Shown: positions 36,431 through 49,700, counted from the first letter of the stretch. The stretch is DNA of 64,000 nt from Phylloscopus collybita (GCA_027886175.1 JAJNNQ010000019.1:14122501-14186500), one strand, 5' to 3'. The notes: generated from the sequence alone by a model not told the origin. Numbers and translations are program-made.

Positions 36431-38108
36431 TAGTTTCATCCCTGAGATTAAACATTCTTCATGATCCAAGTAAACTTTCTACCATGAGGCTGATAGAGCT
36501 ACAGACCCCATTTATGTGATATTTATTTTTTAAAAAAAGTACAATAGAGAAAACAAGCTCCATGTATTGACAGCAGGCATCTGGAGAAGAAAGTTGAGCA
36601 AAGGGTGCTCTGCACCCTGGATGTGACCCATGAGACAACTCTGTCCAGCCTCCACCCACATGCAACATTTATATACAGCCCCAGAATAAACTCTTTTTTA
36701 TAATCCTGCCACAAGCTGTCAAGCAGGGCAGCCCCAGACTAGATATTGTTGCTGCTGTAAAAAAAGGAAGAGCGTGTCTCATTTATTAAAATACTAGATC
36801 ATAAAAAATTAAAAAGCGTGCGGAGTGCTACCTTACATAAAACACTGCCCTGAACTGCCTTCTCTTCCCAGCATCCCAAATAAGCTGTAATCCCAGAGCA
36901 AGCCACAGCCCAGCACAGGGAATCTGTGCTGCTGCTCCAGACACACAAATGGACCCCTTCCACTGCAAGCCTACCTGAGAAACTTAAGCAAAATGACCAG
37001 TTTTGGTGTAATTTAACAGCACATCCATCTACCCACAACAGTCTTTCACTCCCCTCGATTCTCAAGCAAGTCTAATTTAATTAACTCAGTTTTCCTAAGA
37101 GCCTCAAGGGAAAAAAGTGCCCTTCAAAATAAAAAATATCAGTGGGACTGGGCTTCATGCCCCCATCTCTGCTTTTGAAAAGCCTCTTCAAAACTCTCAT
37201 GTGGGAAAAAGCAGGACCTGCAAATACCTGGGATGCATAAGAGACTTCTCATGGCATTGCTCTTCTGGCTTTTCCATGTTTCAGAGGCAAAGGCTGGAGT
37301 TTTTCTTGCCTGCAGGTTCCTATCCCCAAGGCAGCTGCAGTCCCTTTGTCACCTTCCTATCTTGTCTCTGCCAGCAGCATCATCTCCTTCCCCTGCACTC
37401 AAACTAACCACAAATATTTTGACAGAACTGAGATAGGAAGCAATTACACTTTCAGCTTTGCTGGCACATCTGAGGGGATGAGAACCTCTTGGCCTGACAC
37501 AGCAGCACAGTGTGCCTGACTTCAGGTTTGAGGTTTTTATTCCCATTTCTTCTCCAGTGTCTGATATCTCCACAATCTTTACAGGCACTGGAGAAAAACC
37601 TCTTGTCTTGGCCAGAGGATGTGACTGTCACGTGAAGCCCTTGGAGCTGAACCCTCAAATGTGAATTTCCAACGTATATTAGCTGTGCAGAGCTGAATCC
37701 AGAATCCCACCACAGCCTGGCACTGGTAAAGGGCAATTTTGGCAGGTTGGGGTCTGACTGTGGAACAGAGAAGAGGACCTGGCATCCTGATGGATACTGA
37801 GATAAACAGAAATTCGCTGTGTGCCCTCACAGCAGTCAAGAGTAACCTTTTGGGTTTTATGACAAGAGCATAGCCACCCAAAAGATGGGATCATCCTTCT
37901 CTCCTTAGCACTTGGGAGCCTGCATCTGAGGTGTTTGGGGTATTTTGGGGGCTCCTCAGGAGAGGGAAGAGCTTGGCTAGCAGGAGACAGTGGAGCAGAG
38001 GAGCACTGAGGCAGTGGGGAGTGGGGACACACAACCATGGGGAGGGGACTGAGGGGTTTTAGCACTCCTGAGAACCTCTGGAGGTGTTTAATTCAATCTT
38101 CCACAACC
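36431..38108. other. unique noncoding sequence
   Basis: No gene or transposon recognised. Frames reach 128 codons with noncoding-like composition. Confidence 0.45.
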
Positions 38109-38170
38109 TAAACAAAAAAAAAAAAACAAAAAAACAAAAAAAAACAAACAAACAAAAAAACAACAAAAAC
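38109..38170 (+). repeat. A-rich (AAAC) low-complexity tract
   Basis: About 60 bp of A runs punctuated by single C residues. It lies 25 bp upstream of the CR1 copy but at that element's 5' side, so it is not its tail. Confidence 0.9.
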
Positions 38171-38194
38171 AGAGCTGTCTCCTCTCAGAGGTGC

Positions 38195-38455
38195 ACAGGA
38201 AGGAGAGAAGAGGCAACGGCCATGAGCTGTAGCAAGGACAATTCAGATGGGATACAGGAAAAAAATTCATGAGAGTGTTTGAGCACTGCTCAGAGACCCT
38301 GTTCAAGCTCCATCTTTGGGGATATTCAACACTCCACTGGGCAAGGCCCTGAGAAACCTGATCTAACTTTGCAGCTGACCTTGCTCTGGACAGGAGGGGG
38401 GACAAGGTGACCTCCAGAGGTCCCTTCCAACCTAAATTATTCTGTGGTTTTCTGG
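38195..38455 (+). mobile_element. CR1 LINE 3'-end fragment (second subfamily)
   Basis: Reads in CR1 sense: GGGGATATTCAACACTCCAC, AAACCTGATCTAACTTTGCA, GACCTCCAGAGGTCCCTTCC, ending in AACCTAAATTATTCTGTGG, the characteristic CR1 3' end. The body differs from the 18.2- and 33.2-kb copies, indicating another CR1 subfamily. About 260 bp remain, 5'-truncated and noncoding. Confidence 0.93.
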
Positions 38456-41400
38456 AAAAAGTTCAGATGCAGAATTGGTCTTTAAAGCACTTCTCTGAGA
38501 GATTCAACTAAAAATGCAGCAGGTCCTAGGGGGCTGTGGCAATTCTGACAAGGTGTCTGGTATCCACAGCTGGATTCTCAGGGGAACAGCTCGTGGGACT
38601 GGATGGCTGCAAAACAAGAGGCTGAGCCCCAGCTCAGCCCTGAATGCTGAATCCTATCACCCAGACTGATCCAACTCAATCCAAACACTGCTCCCTCAGC
38701 TCTTCTCTAATGACAATAGAGTTGTTTTTTTTCTTTCAGGAGCCCAGTCTACAGGCTGTCACAATAGCAGTGCTTCCTGCTGTCCAATTCACTTTTTAAA
38801 AGCCAGGAAGAACGGAGGGGAGAGATTATGGAGGGATATCTGTGCACAAAAGCAGGGCCAGAGCAAATCTCTTTCTGGAGCTGGGAGGGGAGCTAAGGCT
38901 TTGAAGAGGGATAAAGAGATCCCAAATCTTTGGAGAGAGCCATGGGTTACCTGAAAGGACTGTTTGTCCTTTCCACCTGCTCTGGGACACGCTGGCTCTC
39001 AGCTCCTGAGGAGCTCTGCTCCCTTGGCAGCAGGAGAACACCAGATAATGCAGGTCACACACTGCCCAAGGTCCCCATGGCCACTCCCTGTTCCCTGCCC
39101 TCCTTAACTGACTTTCCTTGAGGCAGAGGTCACAGGAGTGTGGCAGGTCCCTGCCCACAGGAGCCACATGTCCCACCCAACAGGGGACAGCTCAGGTGGC
39201 TCCTCATGTGCTGGGGTGACAGCAGAACCTCCCCACACCACCTCCCCCCCTCGTGCAGGAATTCTCCACCTGCCTTTACAGCCTTTTGCTGTAAATACTT
39301 TCTGCCTTAACGAGAATTCGCTGCTCCAAAAATAACTGTAATTACCCAAGAAGCAGAGGAGCCTATTTACAAGATTTAAAGGGGAAGAAGAAAGAAAAAT
39401 CTCTCGGAAGAAAACTTGGGCCTCAGAATACAAAGCTGAGTTGAAAAGGGGCAGCTCCTTCCTCTGGGAGAAGCTCAGCCCCTCTGCAGGGGCAGGGCCA
39501 TGGCCTTTCTTGGTGCTTTGCCCATGCCAGCCATCAGGAATTGCTCAAGTCAGGTGGGCAATAAAATATTCCATGAAAACCAATTACCCCCCAGGAGCAA
39601 AGTGTTGGAATGAGGTAGGGGGGGAATCTGGCAAAAGTCACACCTGTGAAACTTTAAAAGTCTTTGCTGAATATAAGGGAGAAAAAAAAAAAAAAGCATT
39701 AAAAAGGCATGAGTGTGCACAAGAGAGTAGCAGAAAATAATAATTTAAAATAATAAACTTGTTACAACAGCAGCAATGATTGCTGTCTATCCAGGCTCTG
39801 AATAATTCAAAAGGTTCCTGCTTCACTTAGGATCTCAGGGAATTTTCAGACCTGCCAGAATTTTCTGCTGGTAAATAATGCATCTCTAGTGTTCAAACAC
39901 TCACAGTCCCCAATTAATACCAGAGATTTAACACTGCTGATTTTGAAATAGGAGGAAGTCTGAGGAAGGTAAATTCCCACTGAGCTGCCTGAGCCTTTAG
40001 TTCTTCCCATTTCCACCTTGACCTTTGGGTGCTAAAATTGCTGGTGCCTCTCACAGTTGCCACTTTCACACAGGTAACAAGGAGTTAATGCAGCTGAGTC
40101 TTTCAGCATTAACCTACAAAATAATTCACAGTAGGATTCTAAAAAGGGGGGAAACATAAGGAAAAAACAGGTGCAGCAACGTGCAGCTTTCTGAGCTTTG
40201 TTCCTGCTCTGGGGGCTGTCTGCTGGTGCTGACACAAGTGCCTGGAACACCCCAGGAGCTTTGGGCAGGGGTCACCAGGATTTTCCTGGTTTGGAGAAAA
40301 CTCCTGGATCTGAATCTGGAATCCAGCTCCTGCTTTACCTGAACTCAAAGCTAAGTGAGTTAATGTACAGCACAGCAGTTCCAAAAGGGACTTGGAGAAA
40401 GCCTATCCAAACATCCTCCTCCTGTTTTCCTGATAATTTCTATTCTACCCCATGAACGTTGAAACAGAAGGACAAGCTGTTCCTCTGACTGATATGGCAA
40501 TTTTAGGAATTTTCCTCTCGTGGGGATGCAACAACCTCCCTGGAAATAAAACCAAAGAATTGAGAAAGGAGGCAAGAGCCCAGCCTGAGAAAATCAACAG
40601 TGACCTGGGAAATGAGCTGGTAAAGGCAAGGAGAGGCCTATTTTTTAATGCAGTATCAGGATTTTTCTTGAACACAGACTGCATTTCAGATGAATTTTCT
40701 TCTAAAAATACCTGAACTTTTCACTGCCTGTGCTCACCATGGAGAGGGTGAGGTGGTAAAAGGCACACAGCCTTTTACCAGCAGGACCCTACATTTTGGG
40801 AGCAGCCACGTGGTTCTCATATCCCAGCTTTTAAAATCAACAGAATTTCAGGATCAGGAGATTCTGGTGCTGAAATTTAAGAGCTGCAGGAGAGCACCCA
40901 GCTCTGCTCTGCTCTGCTCTCCCCAGCCCCTGCTGGGCCCAGGTGCTCGTCCTCGTGGTTTTCCTCTTGGTGCTGGTCCCAGGACATCCCAGCATCTCTG
41001 ATTTCAGGGCACTTTGTCCAAACTTTTCTAGCCCTGGACTTTTCAAATATTTTGTTTATCTTGCTGCTGTGGTTCCTATTGTTCCTCAGCTGTTTCTCTT
41101 ATTAAATTACAGAGGTCTCAAGCTGGAATAAACTCTCCTTCCCCAGTGTGCCCACTGTCAATTGGCTCCTGGGGAGAGAGAGAACCAAGGGGAGAGAGAG
41201 CAGAGGAGAATTACAAGGTTTCAGATTCCTGTAAACAGAGAAACATTTTTCCAGTCATCAGTCTGAGCCCAGTGGAAATAGGGCTTCAGTTTCCTCTAGT
41301 TAAGGCTGGGGATCCGGTGGCAGAGCTGTTGACAAGCCTCCTTTCTCTCTGGCAGCCCCTGGATGCTGTTTGGTGGGCAGCTGAGCAGCAATTCCATGTG

Positions 41401-41591
41401 CTGGCAGTCACTGTTGGTGTTTCCTTCTCCCTGCACACAGTGTGCCCTCCCTGCAGCCCTCAGCAGGTGTCTGTGCCCTGAGGAAAACCCTGCAAAGGCT
41501 CCTGCTTTCCCCAACCTCTGCCCCCGAGGAAGCACCCCTGGAGTGGCCTTGGGGACTGAACTCCCTTAAAGGGCAGCATCAGCATCCCTGA
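38456..41591. other. unique noncoding sequence
   Basis: Contains an A15 run near 39681 and a short CTCTG run at 40902-40921. A plus frame at 40452-40715 (87 codons) is slightly protein-like, with Lys/Glu-rich middle residues, but no family is recognised and no splice or promoter context supports it. Confidence 0.42.
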
Positions 41592-42150
41592 ATCCCAGAG
41601 AGTCCCAGGGTGGCTCAGGCTGGGTGGGACCACAGAGGGTCACTGGTGCCACCTCCCTGCTCCAGCAGGGCCATCCCAGAGCTCAGGGCACAGCAGAGTG
41701 TGCAGACAGCTCTGGAATGAGACCCCACAGCCTCTCAGGTCTCTGTTCAGGTCTCAGGGCAGAAGTTGTGCCTCCTGTGCTGGGGAATTGCTGGGCTCAG
41801 TCCCTGCCTGTTCCTCTGCTGGGCCCTGGGGCAGAGCCTGGGCCCTGCTCTGCCCCTCCCTGCACACAGGGACACTCAGGGACACTCAGGGACACCCAGG
41901 GACGCCCAGGGACACCCAGGGCTGACAGGACACCCAGCCCCTCTCAGCTGGGGCTCCTCTCCAGGCTGAGCAGCCCCAGCTCCCTCAGCCTTTCCTGGGC
42001 TGGAGATGCTCCAGGCCCTTCCTCAGCTCCAGGAGCTCCCTGTCCCTGCTGTGCTGAGGATCCAGAGCTGGACACAGCACCCCAGAGGTGCCTCCAGGGC
42101 TGGGCACAGGGGCAGGATCCCTTCCCTGAGCCTGCAGTGGGGCTGGGTGG
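41592..42150 (-). mobile_element. CR1 LINE fragment with internal minisatellite
   Basis: The plus strand carries CCCTGCTCCAGCAGGGCCAT, GGCTCCTCTCCAGGCTGAGC, AGCCCCAGCTCCCTCAGCCT, and CCAGAGCTGGACACAGCACC followed by CCAGAGGTGCCTCCAGGGCT. This is the order of the reverse complement of an avian CR1 copy extending further 5' than the others here. Roughly 560 bp remain and the element points left. A 10-bp tandem repeat has expanded inside it. The 184-codon plus frame across it is antisense CR1, not a gene. Confidence 0.9.
41867..41932 (+). repeat. 10-bp tandem repeat inside CR1
   Basis: About six copies of CAGGGACACT/CAGGGACACC with single-base variants. It lies inside the CR1 copy, so it arose after or during insertion, probably by slippage on CR1 sequence. 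Confidence 0.9.
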
Positions 42151-43464
42151 GGAAGGATCTTTGTCTTGTGTGGGATGACAGCAGCCAGTGCCCAGGTGGT
42201 CACACTCCAGCCACTGCTGTGTTTGGTGACCTCTGCAGTGCAGACACCCTGGGTGTTGTAGCTGGGCCACCACCCCCAGACTCACACTTGCCTTTCCATC
42301 AGTCACTGTCCAGATTCTCCCAGAGTGGCCGTGCAAACACTGCTCATTGCAGAAGAATGTCCCCTGACTGGCCACTGGTGACATCCTCAGTGGTTTCCCA
42401 ACAAGCACTGAACCAACTCAGATCTGCCTGCAAAAGTTGACCAACAGCCTGTGCACAGGCACAAGTTCTCCAAAAACATCACTGAACACCTCTCCAGGAG
42501 GAGCTGGGTATAAAAGAGCTCTGTAAATGGCTAAAAGAGCAAAACCACAATGTGCAGACATGTGCCTGGACATGTACAGCAATAACATTAACTTAAACCT
42601 TCTGCATCTTGCAGCCACTGGGGTTTGCAATTCCTGTGTGTGCCATCCATAAATCCTGCCTGAAAGAGCAGGGAGTTTCAGCGCTGCATTTGCAGCTGAC
42701 ACACTCAGCAGGAAGGAGTTTTGTGGTTAAAGCTCCCATCTGGGCACCAGGGCTGGCTTTATCCTTGGCTCCCTACATCACCTGAAGTCACTTTGCTCTG
42801 TTCCTTCAGCATGATGCCCCTGATGGTGGCTGAGGTGCAGCCCAGCAAAGGATGGGGGCTCTAGGAGTGGTAATTGTCTATAAATATATATTTAGAAACA
42901 CCACAAATGCTTTGCTAGAAGGCCATTTGAGCATGCAAGTCACTTCCTAGAAACCTCTGTTTGTTTGGTGGCTTTGCACAGTGTGTGACAACATTTCCCT
43001 GCTGTCGCTGTGGGCACAGATCTCCAGATGCACCCAGGGCAAACAGCAGCCCCTCCAAAAGTATTCCTGGTGCACCTGTCAAAGATTACAATTAATTCAT
43101 GGCTGTTTGATGGCTTATGCTAAATGAGCTTGGCTCCAGGCCAGTTTCCATTGGGCAAGTGTCTCCATCCCAGGAGCACCGTGACATTTGGCATTTATTG
43201 TCCTTGTGGCTGGCACTCCTTCCCAGGGCCACGTATGGAATGTGTCAGGGGAACAGACTGGCTTTTCAGGCCCCAATCTGCATCGAGGTGGGATGGCACA
43301 GAGGAGCCTTTTGTTGTCCTTCACATTTAACTTCCCTCTTAAAGGCAGATGGAAGAGTTTGTGTTTTGTCACTGTTAACACAGCACCTCTGGCTACCCCC
43401 AAATCCTCTTTGTGCTCCCTGTGACAATTCCCAGCCCAGCCTCCTCCTGATGTGAGGTGTTTGT
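42151..43464. other. unique noncoding sequence
   Basis: No gene recognised. A TATAAAAG string at 42509-42516 could act as a TATA box, but no coding frame or CpG context follows it. Confidence 0.4.
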
Positions 43465-44589
43465 TCACAAAGACTGGCCCATGAGCTCTCCAGCAATGCT
43501 TAGATTGGCATGATATGATTCAGTCATTTCCTTTGTTGCCATCCCTCTCACCCTGTCAGCACATTCACTGGGTATTGGTTTAAGCCCAGTCCTTGTGTGG
43601 GGTGACAGCCTCTGTCCCCTGCTCCCCCCTGAGCTGCACAGACCAGTCAGGCAGCAGCATTCCTGTGCCAGGCAGCGTGGTGGCACTCCTGAGAGCCATG
43701 GCAAGCAGCTGACTGCCTCCAGCCCCATCCTGTCCTCGTGCCCTGGGGTTTTTGGGGTGCTGGTGCCACCCCAGTGCCTGTGGCCATTGCTGCTGAGCTT
43801 GGCCAAAGCTGCCTTTCCAGAGATTGCAGCCCAAGGAGAACAGGAGCTGGCAGTTGCAGTCCCCAGCACCAGGCTGTGCTGCTGGGGGTGGCAGAGTGGC
43901 CAGCATGTCACTGCCACCCTTTCTCCAGGGCACTGAGTGGGGATGAGAACCTGCCTCACTGGGTGGTGCAGGTGCTTTGGATGTCTGGGGCCAAAATTTC
44001 CCCCAGGAGCCTTTCCCTGGTGTGATACTGCAGACTCACTGTCCAGCAGGGATCCTGCAGGTGTCCTACCCTGACCCAAACTCATCCCACAGGTGACCTG
44101 TGCCCTCAACAGGCTGCAGATACCTACCAGAGACGCAGGACAAGGTCGTGTCACTGCTTCATCTCCAGAGACAGTCACACTGAGGGGATCAGAGCAAGCC
44201 CAGATCCATTTATTCCTGCCACATCTGTGCCTTGAATACATCCATGGACTCCTCTCCAGCCAATGGGACAACCTGTGCTTCTCACTGCCATCCCATGAAG
44301 GCAGCAGGCTCAAGATTTCTTTCCCTTGGCTCCAACCAGAACTGGGGAAACGTGCTCTGACCTGACACTCAGCGATGTGGAGGCTGATTTCAGTTCCTGC
44401 TCCTGTAGAAAAGCAGTCACTGTCTGCCCCAAATCCCTGCAGATGACACCCACAGCCAGCCCCCAGAGCTCTGGCATGGCAGGTCCCTGCTGTCCCAAAG
44501 GACAAGGACATTTCTCTGTGATGCTGGGCAGAGTGGAGTGGCCCCTCCAGTACCCACAAACCAAACCTGGGTTCCTCTGCCTGATCCAA
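43465..44589 (-). other. long open frame, probably noncoding
   Basis: The longest open frame in the window, about 374 codons without a stop. It begins with TTG, and the first ATG comes about 26 codons later. Composition argues against a gene: it is rich in Cys, Trp, Ser, His and Gly, low in Lys, has no domain, signal peptide or repeat, and the plus strand carries overlapping open frames throughout. Regional GC content explains part of its length. I list it because its length is unusual. Confidence 0.15.
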
Positions 44590-45939
44590 ACCTGCCTCCT
44601 ACACCCCAGATTCCTGAATTCAGAACCCTTCTAGAGGAATGTGTCAGCACCCAACCAGTGGGAGTGAAATGCCAACTTTTGTAGCAGATTGGAGTTTATT
44701 TTTACGCAGTGTAAAAAAAATCCCCCACCATCCAAACCAAAGCAACACACACACGAAGGAAATCAGCAGGTAGAGACAACAAGCCCGACACTGCTGGCTC
44801 CACAGGCAGGATCCCAGTCCCCTGTTTGTGAAATTCCTCGAGGACAAGTGTGGAGGAGACGGCCTGGCAGCTGCTAGGGAGGTGAAGCACACTTTTTGGG
44901 ATCTCAGTAAACAGGAAAACAGGGAGAGGAGCTGTGGGAAATGTTTTCATTCACTGGGCAGGCAGGAAGGGCAGAGCTGGGGAGTGCACTTGTGGCTCTG
45001 CAGGTCTCCAGCAACCCCTCCTGCTCTGCTCCAAGCTCAGCTCCCCCAAATCCCTCCTGTGTTGGGGCACTGGGGCACTCAACCCCAATGTTCTGGGGTC
45101 TCTCACTATTCCCTGCTGTGAGGTGACAATGTGTGGCCCCTCCTCACTGAGCATTTCACCTGTACCTGCCCCAGGTGTACCTTCTGTGTGTGACTGAATG
45201 CTTCCAATTCACCTCTGCCAGGATAACCCAAGTGTATTTTAAACATTCTCAGCATTCATAAAGCACAAAATTCCCTAACAGTCCAAGACATATTCCCTGT
45301 ATTATTCTCTAAATAGCAACCCAGAAATTATGTCAGAGAGACAAAAGCTTCATTACATCACCCAGTCCATCCCTTTGTGTTTTTCCTCCTGGTGTTGCCT
45401 GTTTTCTCCAGGATACTCAAGACCCACACAGCTGGAAAACTGGTCACAAATGGAGCTGCTGGAGAGGGCAAGGCTGTCCAGAACTTCTGTGGTGTTCATC
45501 CAGGGACTGGGGATGTTTCCTCATCTGTAGAACTCGGGTGTGTGCCGGGGTGAACTCTGTGTGTACAGTTCATGTTGTAATACCACTGCAATAACACAGA
45601 ATTCAGAGGTGCTGGGCACCTGGAAGGATGGGAGGATGCTCAGATGAGGAGAAGGGCTGGCCCTTTGCACGGGCAGGGTGTGCTAGCCAAGGTTTGCTCT
45701 GAAACTCGGGGCTGCAGATGCTGAGGAGGAGAAGCCAAGCCACAGCCCTGAGGCAAACACCTCCAGAGGTAAAGAGGGAATAAAGACACCTGGAAGTGGT
45801 AGGGTGGAGGCTGAAGAACCACCGGCTGCCTCCTCATCCTCCCTTGCGTGCAGAAACCCTCAGAGAGAGCTCAGAGCAGGCACAGGATCATTTCTAGAGG
45901 TACCTGCAGACAGGAGGTGAAACCCCCCCACCCCCCCCG
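44590..45939. other. unique noncoding sequence
   Basis: No gene or transposon recognised. A C-rich run occurs near 45925-45940. Confidence 0.45.
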
Positions 45940-46110
45940 GTGAAGCTCCTGCCTTGAGCATCTGAGGCACAGAAAGAGCCACCAACGTCACCTCCCAGCG
46001 CTGGCAGAGCCGCCTGTGCTGCATAAATCATGCATGGCCACATCATCTGCTCGGGATGCACAAAGGCAGGAGCGCTAATTGTGCCCAGGGGTTGTTACCT
46101 GCGGGTGGGG
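45940..46110. promoter_or_regulatory. candidate conserved noncoding element
   Basis: A compact CpG-retaining block: CCAACGTCACC (CRE-like) near 45983, CCCAGCGCTGG near 45996, CATAAATCATGCATGG near 46022 (homeodomain/POU-type) and GGAGCGCTAATTG near 46069. It is repeat-free and directly followed by a CA microsatellite. Conservation is untested. Confidence 0.35.
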
Positions 46111-46117
46111 GCTGCGG

Positions 46118-46135
46118 CACACACACACACACACA
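46118..46135 (+). repeat. CA microsatellite
   Basis: Nine CA units (18 bp). Confidence 0.9.
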
Positions 46136-49100
46136 GGGCTGTGCTGCTCTGCTTGGAGGTTATCTGTGTTTCTCTCCTTCCCTACGTGCTCTTCATACAT
46201 CTGCGAGGGACTTTCCATTAAATGAACACCGATGACTTCTGCTTTGTCATCCCAAAAAGGAACCACGGCACAAAAGGGCCCGTGCAAGACCCCAGATGAG
46301 TAAGCCCCAGATGTCTTATTACACACAGGCTTTTCAGAGATTATTTCCCTCTTGGAAAGCAACTTAGGGAGCTAAAATTATACCCCTATCTACTGATATT
46401 TTGTGACATCTCCTACCCAGGCACAGAGCTGCTGTGAGGAAAGCAGAACTGGCATTTAAGGGACCCCTGAGGCACTTTAAAATGAAGTTCAAAGAGGGGT
46501 CTGTGTAAGGGCACAGGACAGATCCCATACAGTGTGTCCCTGACACAAATGCCAATTGATTGGTGTGCTGGCACTACCAGCAATGCAGGAGTCCAGTTTG
46601 AAACCTGTAAACCTATTTAAAAGCTGTGGTAAGTGGCAGCAAAGTCCAGTGTTCTCCCCTAAATACCGTGCTCCATGGTGAAATATCATGGAAAAAAGGT
46701 ATCTCGGGTTCAACGGCTTCCCCTTGTAGCAGAATTTGCTTTAATGCTTCTCCCTGGCATCATTCACACCCTGCTGACTCTGGTTTCCAGGCTGTGGGTA
46801 GTGCTTGTGCTGCACTAAAACAAATGCTCTGTAATGCACAAGGAGTTCTGCTCTCTCCTGGACGTGCATTCACCTGGAAAGTTCATTACAAAGGCAAGTG
46901 ATGTGGCCGAGATAGCGCTTCCAGATTCAAACCCGAGAGCTCAAAACAATCAGGAGAGTGAAAGGAGCTGTGTTTAGACAAATAACTCAATCTGCTGTCA
47001 AATTCCCCAAAGTGCCTCACCCCATCTCACCTCTAGCGTGCTTCAAGCCTGTGATTGCTCCTGGAATTTCACAGCACAGCCCGAGGGCCCTCAAGGTGGC
47101 CAGGACTGAAAGCCCAGCCAGAAACATCCCCTCTTTATTCCCTGTTCACGTGAAAGGCAGTCCCAGAAGCTGCAGCAAACCACTTCATCCTCAGCTACCT
47201 CCCATCTAACCTGATAAATGTCTGCTTCACTTTCAGCCTCCTCTGTTCCTTTTCAGATTGCTGCATTCTGGCTTTGCAGCTACTCAGTTATTTTCTCCTC
47301 ATGCACCTATTCAGAGCACAAGCCAGGAATGCAAAGGTCATCCTCTTCCAAACCTATAGGCAGAGCTATACATCTCTGGTGTTCCTTTGCTTCTCAATGT
47401 TGGTTCTCATTACCCTGGCCCATAAATCTCTGGAGAGTTACAGGGGAATTCAGGTGCCTGCTGTCCTCAGACATTTCCCAGAGTACCCAATAAAGGGATG
47501 GCACATCTCTGATATCAATATATTTCCTGCAAACTTTGAAAGCAGCATAAAAAATGAGCCTAAAGTTATCACCAAGAATCAGAATGGCAGAATGCATTTG
47601 ATGTGCAGGCAGTTGAAAAGAATTCAGAACTGATGGCTTGGAGTGATTAAGGAAGCTGACAGACTCCAAGATGGGACTTTTTTCCTTCCTTCTCCATGGA
47701 GATGACATTGATTGACTGGGCTTGGACTTGGCACAGAGCTGGCACAGAGAGCCCAAATGCCCCGTGAGCTCAGTGGTTCACAGGCAATTTTAACATGCTT
47801 AAAAATAGAAAACAAACTCGAGAGCTGTTTGATACAAGCCATGACCCCTGAAAAATGAACTGCAGGCTTCCCCAGGGCCTTTGTGTGCCTGGAGGTGGAC
47901 TCTCAGAAAATGGGCAACCATGAAGCTGGGGAGTTTAATCACCTTTGTGCTTTTGGAACGTGTCAGGGGGCTGGAAAAACTGAGATGAGCCAACAGACAG
48001 CAACGCCCTGAGGGTTAACTGTGCTCAGCACCAGGAGGGGTGAGGAAGGTCCAAAGGTGTGACCCCACAGTGGGTGCTCAGCAGATCCTCCCTGGCTGTG
48101 CATGAAGTGAGGACCCTGATAACATCTCGTGGAAGTTCAGGACATTAACATAATGCTTGTTCAACCTCTGGGAGTGTGGCACAAATCCTGCCAAGCCGCC
48201 TGTCTGCCTCCAAAGTCTGATCTGCCACCTTGACCATACTTTACATCCTGCAAGCACCAGCAAATATACAGGAAGAAGGAGTTTTTCTCTTTAAAAGGCT
48301 TTAAAGCAAAGCTTTCAGGAATGAGACAGCTGTTGCAGGAGGCAGACAAAGCTCAGCCTGGGGCAGGTACCCACAACTGTCTGCACACAGCCTTGGCTGA
48401 CTCACCCCAGCTGACCAGAAGCCCCAGTTCCCTGTGCCCAGCCTGTCCTTTGGACACGGTGCCAAGCCAGCTCCCTCCTGCCATCCCACCCCCTCCAGCA
48501 GCACGGCCTGGATTCACCATCCTCACTCCCCAGGTCCCTCTGAGGTTTGGGCAGCAGGACAGACTCGTTTGATGACCTGCCTTGGGGGCTGAGCAAATGA
48601 GATTCATTAGGATATGCAAAAAGCTGAGAGCAAAGCAGCCCTATCTCCCTGTCTGAGCTCTGCTGATCTGATAAGAACGAGTTGCTCCAACATGTCTGCA
48701 GAGGAAGATCTGAAGCTTTCTTCTTCCCATGCATTCCCAGATAGTCATTGCAACTAATAGACAAATAGGTCAGAATAAATAACAGCCCCCTCATTTCCCC
48801 CAGCACGCCAGTCTGGATGGCTTAAGTCAAGTGTTAATAAGAAACAAGGCTGCTGTAACAAGATGTCCTGATGTGCTGCAAAGAATATGGAGCATAATGG
48901 CATCTTTCAGACATACTTTTCACTAAAAGCTTGTCATTACCCAGACAGAGGAGACAGCATCTGCATGGAGAAGCCGAGGAAAAGCAGCTTGAATGAGGTG
49001 ATCCAAAAATGGACTCATCGAGTCACTGTGCTGTTGTATAAAATAATACAGAAGTGGATTTTGCTGAAGTTTGGGGTTTTCACAGTGGCACAATAGGCAA

Positions 49101-49399
49101 AATAAAATTACTACATGGAGAGGGAAGGATGTTGGAGGTACAAACCCATTCTCTTCTGGGGATCATACACAGCCCTGTGGTGTAACTGGGTGATGGAGTG
49201 TGTCAGTGTGTGTTGATTATCCTGATGTGGTTTTTAGATGGGAATTCTGGTTTGCCCCACAGAAACTGAGAGGCAAGGTCTAGGGGAAGAGGGGCCCCGG
49301 AGCAGGCAGCAGGAAAAACTCCTGGCTTCAGCTGGCAGTGCTTCACCTGAGCCCAGCAAGAGCAGAGCCACTGAAATATTGATTGTGGCTCCTTGGCTT
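46136..49399. other. unique noncoding sequence
   Basis: No gene recognised. At 47236-47256 two pyrimidine-AG strings resemble splice acceptors and frames of about 90-120 codons follow, but their translations have no recognisable features. Around 48840-48990 the sequence is repeat-free and mildly enhancer-like. Confidence 0.42.
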
Positions 49400-49700
49400 T
49401 TCGACAACACATTTGGCCCCTGCGCTGGGGCGTTCAGCAGCAAGCAGAAGCTGTGAGCGAGCAGCTGTTACTGAGAGCTCTCCTAAACCAGGGCAGGGGG
49501 AAGAACCAGAGGTGGGAAAATCTAAATTTAGCAGGCAGCAGTCGGGCTGCTCACTCGGGCAGGGCTCCGCTCCGCTCCCACCCAGTGAAGGATTTTCGGT
49601 AGCAACCATCACCATGGTATCACAGAGCCGCTGCTGTGCAGCGATTTTGCCAATCCCTGTGGGTTTACTGGAACACTCGTGACATTTTAGGTGCAGGGAA
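49400..49700. promoter_or_regulatory. candidate regulatory element, left part of the 49.4-53.4 kb cluster
   Basis: CpG-retaining repeat-free sequence with CTCGGGCAGG, CTCCGCTCCGCTCCC, a GGATTTTCGGTAGCAACCAT string near 49590 and AGCCGCTGCTGTGCAGCG near 49627. Frames cross it on both strands without recognisable content. Confidence 0.32.

Noticed and set aside
41624..42178. 184-codon plus-strand frame
   Set aside because: It runs antisense through a CR1 3' fragment and its 10-bp tandem repeat.
42509..42516. TATAAAAG as a promoter
   Set aside because: No CpG context, initiator or coding frame downstream. Such octamers are expected by chance.
47236..47493. Splice-acceptor-like sites followed by an open frame
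   Set aside because: The translation is Ser/Trp/Cys-rich without a recognisable feature, and no donor site was found.
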